A stretch of DNA of 12,569 nt, taken from the NCBI RefSeq assembly GCF_041675725.1, contig NZ_JBAYTI010000070.1, forward strand, positions 1 through 12,569, read 5' to 3'. This DNA is from Castellaniella sp041675725 (GTDB lineage: Bacteria; Pseudomonadota; Gammaproteobacteria; Burkholderiales; Burkholderiaceae_B). Under the pieces are notes generated by a model, which worked only from the letters and a program-made list of their open reading frames with translations, ran no database searches and was not told the DNA's origin. Shown here one piece after another: positions 7,459-12,365 of the stretch. The number at the start of each line of letters is the position of its first letter. Position 1 is the stretch's first letter. The position numbers and the translations under genes were made by a program.

Positions 7459-8355
7459 ATGAACCCGCCTCCAGAATCCAATGAACGCTTGCGCGCCATC
7501 CTCGAGTCGCCGTCGTACCAGTTGGCCTACGAAGACATGGCCCTGCTGGCCGAGGACGAGCTGCGGCCGCTGCGCTTCCAGCTCGAACTGATCAAGCCGG
7601 ACCGCATTCTGGAAAGTCAGGGCGTACGCTCTACCATCGTGGTGTTTGGCAGCGCGCGTGTACAGGATTCCGCCACGGCCCGCAGCCTGCTTGCCGGGCT
7701 CGAGCGGCGCCAGGCCGACGCGCCCGACGACCCCGGGCTGGCTCAGGAACTGGCCCTGGCCCGCCGGCGTGTCGGACAGGCGGGCCACTATGAAGAAGCG
7801 CGGCGCTTTGCCCGGATGGTGTCAACAAGGTTCCAGCAGGCACATCGCTGTGACTTCGTGGTGGTGACCGGGGGCGGGCCCGGCATCATGGAGGCCGCCA
7901 ACCGCGGGGCGTACGACGCCGGGGCGCGCTCGATCGGCCTGAACATCACCCTGCCTCACGAGCAGGACCCCAACCCCTACATCACGCCGGAACTCGCATT
8001 CCGATTCCAGTATTTCGCCCTGCGTAAAATGCATTTTCTGATGCATGCGCATGGCCTGGTGGTGTTCCCCGGGGGCTATGGCACCATGGACGAACTGTTC
8101 GAGGTCCTGACGCTGATCCAGACAAGGAAAATGCCCCGTATCCCCGTGATCCTGGTTGGCCGCGAGTTCTGGTATCGCACCATCGATTTCGAGTATCTGG
8201 CCGACGAAGGGTACATTGCGGCTGGAGACCTGGCGTTGTTCGAATACGCCGATCGAGCCGAGGAAATCCTGGCGTTGCTCGAGCAGTTTTACCGTACGAT
8301 GTCCCGGCAGGTCGTGCCGCTGCCCGAGCCCTGCGACCCGCCGCCCATGTCCTGA
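7459..8355 (+). CDS. LOG family protein (TIGR00730 / lysine-decarboxylase-like fold)
   Basis: 298 residues. LOG-family proteins hydrolyse nucleoside 5'-monophosphates to free base and ribose 5-phosphate (cytokinin-activating in plants and some bacteria; a PpnN-like nucleotide role in others). The signature 'PGGYGTMDE' (PGGxGTxxE) sits at 204-212, with the glycine-rich 'VVTGGGPGIMEAANRGAYDAGA' near 135-156 and the conserved 'LRKMHFL' Arg at 189. The N-terminal 60 residues plus the insert at about 70-125 ('SATARSLLAG...ARRRVGQAGHYEEARRFARM') make it longer than the minimal LOG (about 190 residues); it matches the longer bacterial TIGR00730 form. The ATG at 7459 has a weak GGAT 6 bases upstream. 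It ends 22 bases before a convergent Bug-receptor gene. Whether it is a cytokinin enzyme or a housekeeping nucleosidase cannot be told from sequence alone. Confidence 0.9.
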   Translation: MNPPPESNERLRAILESPSYQLAYEDMALLAEDELRPLRFQLELIKPDRILESQGVRSTIVVFGSARVQDSATARSLLAGLERRQADAPDDPGLAQELALARRRVGQAGHYEEARRFARMVSTRFQQAHRCDFVVVTGGGPGIMEAANRGAYDAGARSIGLNITLPHEQDPNPYITPELAFRFQYFALRKMHFLMHAHGLVVFPGGYGTMDELFEVLTLIQTRKMPRIPVILVGREFWYRTIDFEYLADEGYIAAGDLALFEYADRAEEILALLEQFYRTMSRQVVPLPEPCDPPPMS

Positions 8356-8377
8356 GGCCGATGCGGGCGGCGTTTCT

Positions 8378-9343
8378 TTACTGTAGGCTGATGTTTTGTT
8401 CGCGGATGATGTCGCCCAGCAGTTTGGCTTCTTGTTCGACCCGCTCGCGCATGCCTTCGGGGGTGCTGCCGACCGTGGTCCAGCCCTGGGCAAAGAGCTT
8501 CTCGCGGACGTCGGGGCGCTGCAGGATTTCGACGACGACATCAGACAGCTTGGCCTGCGCATCGGCTGGCAGGCTGGCCGGCGCCACCAGGGCATCCCAG
8601 ACCTCGAGATTGAAATCTTTCACGCCGGCGTCCGACAGCGACGGCACGCCCGGCACCAGATCGCTTTTCTCGCTGGAGGTGACGCCAATGGCCTTGAGCC
8701 GGCCGGACTCGACCTGGGGCATCGCCACCCCCGGCGGCATCATGGCCATTTGCACCTGCTCGCCGATCAATGCGGTGACCACGGCCGGATTGCCCCCCGT
8801 ATAGGGCACCTGCATGGGTTCGAGACCGGGCACCCGGCTTTTCAGCAGTTCCATGCCCAGGTGCGAGACAGACCCCACCCCCACGGAGCCATAGTTCCAG
8901 CGGTCGCCTTCCTGGATGGCCTTGGCCAGGAACTCGGCGCCCCCCGGCTGGTCGGCCGACGTCACCAGCAGCAGGGGCGCCGTGGCGATCAGGCTGATGT
9001 AGCTGAAGTCTTTCAGGGGGTCATAGGGCAGGTCGGGGTAGAGCATCTGCGACGAGGTGAGGTTGCCGTTGATGACGATGCCCAGCGTATGGTTGTCGGT
9101 GGCCTTGGCCACGTGATCGGCCGCGATGTTGCCACTGGCACCGGGCTTGTTCTCGACCACGACCGGCTGCCCCAGTTCCTTGGACAGCGGCTCGGCCAGG
9201 GTGCGGGCGACCATGTCGGGTGTGGATCCGCCGCCAAAGCCGACCACCAGTTTGATGGGCTGGGTCGGCCAGTTTTGCGCCGTGGCTGCCAGGGGGCAGG
9301 CCAGGATTGCGGACAGGGTGAGCAGCAAAGTGCGTCGTTTCAT
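8378..9343 (-). CDS. Bug-family tripartite tricarboxylate transporter (TTT) substrate receptor, orphan
   Basis: 321 residues, periplasmic. Bug receptors capture carboxylates and related solutes for TctAB-type transporters and are hugely expanded in Bordetella-like bacteria. The signal peptide is 'MKRRTLLLTLSAILACPLAATA' with cleavage before Q23; the mature protein opens with the family-typical 'WPTQPIKLVVGFGGGSTPDMVAR'. Other hallmarks are 'QPVVVENKPGASGNIAADHVAKA' (about 55-77), 'LPYDPLKDFSYISLI', 'PYTGGNPAVVTALIGEQVQM' and 'GRLKAIGVTS'. ATG 9343 is chosen for its intact signal peptide and an AGGAG ribosome site about 10 bases upstream; the frame is open further to 9505 but has no homology there. 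No tctA/tctB genes are in the window, so it is an orphan receptor. It is divergent from dinB and convergent with the LOG gene. Confidence 0.93.
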   Translation of the reverse strand: MKRRTLLLTLSAILACPLAATAQNWPTQPIKLVVGFGGGSTPDMVARTLAEPLSKELGQPVVVENKPGASGNIAADHVAKATDNHTLGIVINGNLTSSQMLYPDLPYDPLKDFSYISLIATAPLLLVTSADQPGGAEFLAKAIQEGDRWNYGSVGVGSVSHLGMELLKSRVPGLEPMQVPYTGGNPAVVTALIGEQVQMAMMPPGVAMPQVESGRLKAIGVTSSEKSDLVPGVPSLSDAGVKDFNLEVWDALVAPASLPADAQAKLSDVVVEILQRPDVREKLFAQGWTTVGSTPEGMRERVEQEAKLLGDIIREQNISLQ

Positions 9344-9396
9344 GAGCAAAAGTCTCCTGAATGTGGGGGCCACCCGGGCCCGGGGGTCTGAGGCGC

Positions 9397-9402
9397 ATTT
9401 TA
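9397..9402 (-). promoter_or_regulatory. Candidate -10 for the Bug receptor gene
   Basis: On the minus strand TAAAAT (9402-9397) matches the -10 consensus at 5 of 6 bases, but no good -35 stands 16-18 bases upstream. It lies back-to-back with the dinB promoter, so the two genes share a 107-base divergent control region. A perfect 12-bp GC palindrome CCCGGGCCCGGG (9373-9384) would lie in the Bug mRNA leader, about 16 bases before its ribosome site. Confidence 0.35.
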
Positions 9403-9417
9403 GCTGGTCCGCCGTCC

Positions 9418-9440
9418 TATAATGCTGGCGATACGTACAG
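9418..9440 (+). promoter_or_regulatory. dinB promoter -10 with LexA (SOS) box
   Basis: A perfect -10 TATAAT lies at 9418-9423 (no strong -35). At 9425-9440 is CTGGCGATACGTACAG, a CTG-N10-CAG match to the LexA box CTGT-N8-ACAG with only the fourth base off. It sits one base after the -10, over the expected transcription start and 10 bases before the dinB ATG, so LexA bound here would block initiation. Placement in front of an SOS polymerase gene makes chance unlikely. Confidence 0.75.
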
Positions 9441-9450
9441 TGCCTTGGCC

Positions 9451-10584
9451 ATGATCCCGGAATCCCGCCGCATCGCCCATCTCGATATGGATGCTTTTTT
9501 TGCATCGGTGGCCCTGCTGCGCTACCCCGATCTCGTCGGCCAGCCTGTCGTCATCGGGGGTCATGGGCCCGCACCCGAACCAGGATCCTATGCGCGTTTG
9601 GGGGGATACGTGGGCCGCGGCGTACTCACCACCGCCAGCTATGAAGCCCGCCAATTGGGGGTGCATTCGGCAATGGGCATGATGAAGGCGGCCCGGCTGG
9701 CGCCCGACGCCATCCTGCTGCCGGTCGATTTTCCCAGCTATCGCCATTATTCGCGGTTGTTCAAGGCGGCGGTCGCGCGGATCGCGCCGCTGGTCGAAGA
9801 TCGTGGCATCGACGAAATCTACATCGACCTCACGCCGCTGCAGGCCGACAGCGCCTCGCTTGCGCGCCGGCTCAAGCAGGCTGTGTTTCAGGCAACCGGT
9901 CTGCGTTGCTCGATTGGTATTTCACCGAACAAGCTGCTGTCCAAGATCGCCTCTGATCTGGACAAGCCCGATGGCATCACCATTCTCCAGCCGGGCGACC
10001 TGGAACGCCGGATCTGGCCGTTGGCCGTCTCGAAAATCAATGGCATCGGCCCCAAGGCCACACAGAAGCTGGCGAGGCTGGGCATCCAGACCATCGCCCA
10101 GCTGGCACACGCCGATCCGGCGTTGTTGCAGCGGCACTTCGGCCATACGTATGCGCGCTGGCTGGTCGAGGTGGCTCATGGGCGTGACGACCGGCCTGTG
10201 GTCACGCATTCAGAGCCCCGCTCGATCAGCCGTGAAACCACGTTCGAGCGCGACTTGCACGTGCGCCACGACCGCACTTTGCTGTCGGCCATCCTGCGCG
10301 AACTCTGCGAGCGGCTGGCGGCGGACCTGGCGCGCAAGCAGGTGCGCAGCGGTACCATCGGCGTGAAGCTGCGGTTTGCCGATTTCTCCATCATCACGCG
10401 CGACCTCACCCTGCCCGAGGCGATTGCGGATGTCGATGCCATCCATCAGGCCGCCCGCGCCTGCCTGAAGCGGGTCGAGTTCGACCAGCGCATGCGCTTG
10501 CTGGGGGTGCGCGCCGCGAAGCTGGTGTCCGTGCGGGACGGGGACACGGGCCAGTCCCGTCCAGAGCAGCTATCGCTGTATTGA
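9451..10584 (+). CDS. dinB: DNA polymerase IV (Y-family translesion polymerase)
   Basis: 377 residues; an error-prone lesion-bypass DNA polymerase. Catalytic acids are D12 in 'HLDMDAFFASV' and D121/E122 in 'GIDEIYIDLTP'; F17 corresponds to the steric-gate Phe. Also visible are 'YEARQLGVHSAMGMMKA' (64-80), 'CSIGISPNKLLSKIASDLDKPDG' in the palm, and a helix-hairpin-helix 'INGIGPKATQKLARLGI' in the thumb. The C-terminus ends in 'QLSLY', a good beta-clamp-binding motif. Compared with E. coli DinB there is an extra loop of roughly 14 residues after 'VVIGG' (about residues 38-55). I recall a similar insertion in Burkholderiales homologues. ATG 9451 is the start, since the frame upstream (to 9361) has no homology. 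A LexA-box-like site ends 10 bases upstream. Confidence 0.95.
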   Translation: MIPESRRIAHLDMDAFFASVALLRYPDLVGQPVVIGGHGPAPEPGSYARLGGYVGRGVLTTASYEARQLGVHSAMGMMKAARLAPDAILLPVDFPSYRHYSRLFKAAVARIAPLVEDRGIDEIYIDLTPLQADSASLARRLKQAVFQATGLRCSIGISPNKLLSKIASDLDKPDGITILQPGDLERRIWPLAVSKINGIGPKATQKLARLGIQTIAQLAHADPALLQRHFGHTYARWLVEVAHGRDDRPVVTHSEPRSISRETTFERDLHVRHDRTLLSAILRELCERLAADLARKQVRSGTIGVKLRFADFSIITRDLTLPEAIADVDAIHQAARACLKRVEFDQRMRLLGVRAAKLVSVRDGDTGQSRPEQLSLY

Positions 10585-10608
10585 ATGGCCATGGCGCCCC
10601 CGCGGCGG

Positions 10609-10860
10609 TCATTTTCGGGCGTATTGCACTGCCGCCTGGCCAATTCGCTCGCGGGCAATGATCAGTTTCATGATGCCTGCCGTGCCATCACCGATCTCGA
10701 GGCCCATCACGTCCCGTAGCCGCTGTTGGTGGGGCAGATCCTTGGACCACCCATAGTGGCCAAAGGTCAGCAGACATTGGTGAATGACATCGAATGCTGT
10801 CTTGGGCCCCATCCATTTGCACATCGCGGCCTCGGCCGTGTGCGGGAACGGATACCCGGG
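10609..10860 (-). pseudogene. Acyl-CoA dehydrogenase C-terminal remnant
   Basis: About 84 codons resembling the last part of an acyl-CoA dehydrogenase: 'EAAMCKWMGPKTAFDVIHQCL', then 'GHYGWSKDLPHQQRLRDVMGLEIGDGTAGIMKLIIARERIG', ending 'QYARK'. Normal family members are about 380 residues; the whole N-terminal FAD/acyl-CoA-binding part is missing. The frame is open back to 10920, but the recognisable similarity stops near 10860. The only ATG (10824) falls inside a conserved helix. No matching N-terminal half is seen in other frames to the right. It is convergent with dinB (24-base gap). It is a non-functional remnant, perhaps from the same lost CoA pathway as the downstream BadH-like SDR. Confidence 0.8.
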
Positions 10861-11178
10861 AACCCTATCGGTTGACCGACGAGCCGGCGACCATCCGCTC
10901 GTACGCCTGCGACTGGTTTCTTATTGCCAGAGCCCGCCGTTTCAGTTTGGCCACGTGGCTTTTGATTGCGGCGCGCGCGTGCTGTTTCTGGTCTTTGGCT
11001 GTATCGGTTCAGTCATGCGATTTCCAGTCGATTGATAGCGGATGATTTTATGAAGCAAGGGGCAGCACTCAGCCGGCTGCGGCGAAATAACCATGTACCG
11101 GGCGATGGAGTGCTTAGTATAGCGATTGAATTTTCAGCCGGCACGCCCCGACAGGGCGACCGATTTGAGTGAAAGAGC
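10861..11178. other. Gene-poor stretch with a possible frameshifted small minus-strand ORF
   Basis: No recognisable gene. On the minus strand ATG 11016 (with GGAAA about 5-8 bases upstream) opens 'MTEPIQPKTRNSTRA' and stops after 24 codons. A second minus frame then reads 'AIKSHVAKLKRRALAIRNQS' and 'QAYERMVAGSSVNR', ending at a TAG at 10865-10867. The two frames meet at a GCGCGCGC run (about 10971-10980), where a dinucleotide change would join them into one basic peptide of about 49 residues. I do not recognise it. Other items are a direct repeat CAGCCGGC (11070-11077 and 11135-11142) and a small hairpin CGCCC-cgaca-GGGCG (11144-11158). Plus-strand ORFs here have no recognisable similarity. 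Confidence 0.35.
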
Positions 11179-11217
11179 TTGCGTCATATTGTATTGATCT
11201 ATACTATATGTATAGAT
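11179..11217 (+). promoter_or_regulatory. SDR promoter overlapped by a 21-bp palindromic operator
   Basis: At 11197-11217, arms ATCTATAC and GTATAGAT are perfect inverted repeats around TATAT, a 21-bp palindrome with 8-bp arms. It overlaps plausible -10 elements (TACTAT 11202-11207, 17 bases after TTGCGT at 11179-11184; or TATACT 11200-11205). A further half-site pair GTATA (11210-11214) / TATAC (11222-11226) partly overlaps it. Size and AT-richness fit a dimeric GntR- or TetR-type repressor, but the regulator is not in the window. The SDR start is 74 bases downstream. Confidence 0.6.
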
Positions 11218-11263
11218 AGCATATACAGTGGGGTCGCGATCGGCCCATGCGCTTGAACATTTC

Positions 11264-11277
11264 GTCAGCATGCTGAC
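11264..11277. repeat. 14-bp perfect palindrome in the SDR leader
   Basis: GTCAGCATGCTGAC is self-complementary over all 14 bases and ends two bases before an AAGGG ribosome site (11279-11283). It could be a second operator, or fold in the mRNA near the ribosome site. It also contains an ATG (11270) in frame with the SDR, which might be a spurious earlier start. Confidence 0.55.
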
Positions 11278-11290
11278 AAGGGTAGAGACG

Positions 11291-12088
11291 ATGGCAGAGG
11301 CAACGCATGTTCGGGTGGTTTCGTTGGAAAAGGCAGGCGTCCTGGTCACAGGCGGTACGTCGGGGGTGGGGCTCGAGACCGCGATCCAATTCGTACAGGC
11401 TGGGGTGCGCCGCATTGCGGTCATTGGCCGCAACGAAGAACGCGGGCGGCAGGCGTGCAACGCGATCAGCGCCCATGCGCCAGATGCACAGGTCGAATTC
11501 ATCGCGGCCGATGCAAATGAGGGGGGGCAGGCGGCCCGTGCGGTCGATCAGGCTGTCAAGCGCCTGGGGGCCATCGACGTGCTGGTCAACTCGACGGTGG
11601 GGCCGGCGGTGCCGCGGCTTTTCCACGCCATGCCGTTCGACGACATCGGCCCAACCGTACTGGGCCAGATGCTGGCGCCTTTGTTGATGAGCCATCTGGT
11701 CCTGCCAGGCATGCGCGAGCGCAACGGCGGGGTCATTATCAATATTGCGTCCGACGCGGCAAAAGTCGCTACGCCAGGCGAGTCGGTGATTGGCGCGGCG
11801 ATGGCGGCAATCGTCATGTTCTCGCGCACGCTCGCAATCGAGGCTAAGCGGCAAGGAATCCGGGTCAATGTGATCACGCCATCGCTCATCGAGGGCACGG
11901 CCACCTATGATCGGATTTTCGCCGATTCGTTCAGCAAAAAACTGTTTACCGGTGCGGCCGCGCTTGCTCACCTTGGCGTGGCGCAGCCCGAAGATCTTGC
12001 AGGGCTGATCGTATTTCTCGCGAGTCCGGCGGCGCGCCGGATCACAGGCCAGGCGATCAGTGTGAATGGCGGGATTTCCGCCGCCTGA
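11291..12088 (+). CDS. Short-chain dehydrogenase/reductase (BadH-like) with substituted active site
   Basis: 265 residues with a Rossmann fold. The cofactor motif 'TGGTSGVG' (20-27) and 'IGRNEERG' after beta-2 are intact, as is the C-terminal 'ITPSLIEGTA' / 'LASPAARRITGQAISVNGG' region. The best-fitting relatives I know are 2-hydroxycyclohexanecarboxyl-CoA dehydrogenase (BadH)-type SDRs, which read 'IASDAGRVGSSGEAVYSACKGG' where this reads 'IASDAAKVATPGESVIGAAMAA'. By that alignment Ser154 is kept, but the catalytic Tyr is I167 (ATT) and the Lys is M171 (ATG). The helix-4 Asn aligns with Gln in 'LGQMLAP', and 'NNAG' is 'NSTVG'. Dehydrogenase activity is therefore doubtful. ATG 11291 is preferred (AAGGG upstream, normal length); GTG 11228 and ATG 11270 are in frame. 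Palindromic sites lie in the leader. The stop is about 16 bases before an IS-end hairpin. Confidence 0.88.
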   Translation: MAEATHVRVVSLEKAGVLVTGGTSGVGLETAIQFVQAGVRRIAVIGRNEERGRQACNAISAHAPDAQVEFIAADANEGGQAARAVDQAVKRLGAIDVLVNSTVGPAVPRLFHAMPFDDIGPTVLGQMLAPLLMSHLVLPGMRERNGGVIINIASDAAKVATPGESVIGAAMAAIVMFSRTLAIEAKRQGIRVNVITPSLIEGTATYDRIFADSFSKKLFTGAAALAHLGVAQPEDLAGLIVFLASPAARRITGQAISVNGGISAA

Positions 12089-12104
12089 CCCGGTGCGCGA
12101 CAAG

Positions 12105-12124
12105 CCCCGCCGTTCAGGGCGGGG
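12105..12124. repeat. IS200/IS605 subterminal hairpin
   Basis: CCCCGCC-GTTCAG-GGCGGGG has a perfect 7-bp all-GC stem with a 6-base loop. IS200/IS605 transposases recognise such subterminal imperfect or perfect hairpins in single-stranded DNA. Its position 41 bases outside the tnpA stop fits the element end. Confidence 0.65.
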
Positions 12125-12135
12125 AAGGATAGCGC

Positions 12136-12152
12136 GGACGGCGTAGCCGTCC
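12136..12152. terminator. Second hairpin between IS end and tnpA stop
   Basis: GGACGGC-GTA-GCCGTCC has a perfect 7-bp stem with a 3-base loop, 13 bases past the tnpA stop on the minus strand. On that strand it is followed by no U-run, so it may be a structural element of the IS end rather than a true terminator. Confidence 0.4.
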
Positions 12153-12165
12153 TGGGGTTTGGTTT

Positions 12166-12363
12166 TCAGTGCGGCGCCTGCTGCTGTTCGATGTACTGGC
12201 GCACGATGGAAATGGGAGCGCCGCCACAGCTTGATGCAAAGTAGGACGGCGACCACAGAGCGCCCTTCCAATAATGCTTCTGGATGTCTGGCCGTTCCTT
12301 GCGCAGAAGACGGCTGGACACGCCTTTCAGGCTGTTCACAAGATTGGAGACGGCGACCTTCGG
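12166..12363 (-). pseudogene. tnpA: IS200/IS605 TnpA (Y1 transposase) C-terminal fragment
   Basis: About 65 residues from 'PKVAVSNLVNSLKGVSSRLL' through 'HYWKGALWSPSYFASSCGGA' to 'SIVRQYIEQQQAPH', the C-terminal part of a Y1 HUH transposase (normally about 130-150 residues). The catalytic Tyr of 'RQYIEQQ' (codon 12193-12195) is kept, with the following Gln. The His-hydrophobic-His metal motif in the N-terminal half is missing, so it cannot cut DNA. The frame continues to an ATG at 12429, but those first ~22 codons read antisense through tnpB sequence and are not TnpA. They make an 87-codon chimeric ORF. Confidence 0.85.
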
Positions 12364-12365
12364 CA

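Noticed and set aside
7392..7484. 30-codon ORF overlapping the MBL stop (TGATG) and the LOG start
   Set aside because: No recognisable sequence; it overlaps the LOG gene by 26 bases and is probably chance in a short gap.
6373..7788. Minus-strand open frame of about 471 codons across the MBL and LOG genes
   Set aside because: It crosses two well-supported genes and their gap; composition is typical of an antisense shadow.
8396..9391. Plus-strand open frame opposite the Bug receptor
   Set aside because: His/Gly/Gln-rich; the minus strand encodes a complete secreted receptor with ribosome site and signal peptide.
10784..11045. Plus-strand small open frames (83 codons each) in the gene-poor stretch
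   Set aside because: They partly lie antisense to the acyl-CoA dehydrogenase remnant, overlap each other in two frames and show no family features.
11070..11142. Direct repeat CAGCCGGC, 65 bases apart
   Set aside because: Eight GC-rich bases can recur by chance; no array or third copy, so no CRISPR or iteron call.
11050..11172. 40-codon plus-strand ORF (MKQGAALSRLRRNNHV...)
   Set aside because: No homology recognised and it ends before the SDR promoter; a weak case without expression data.
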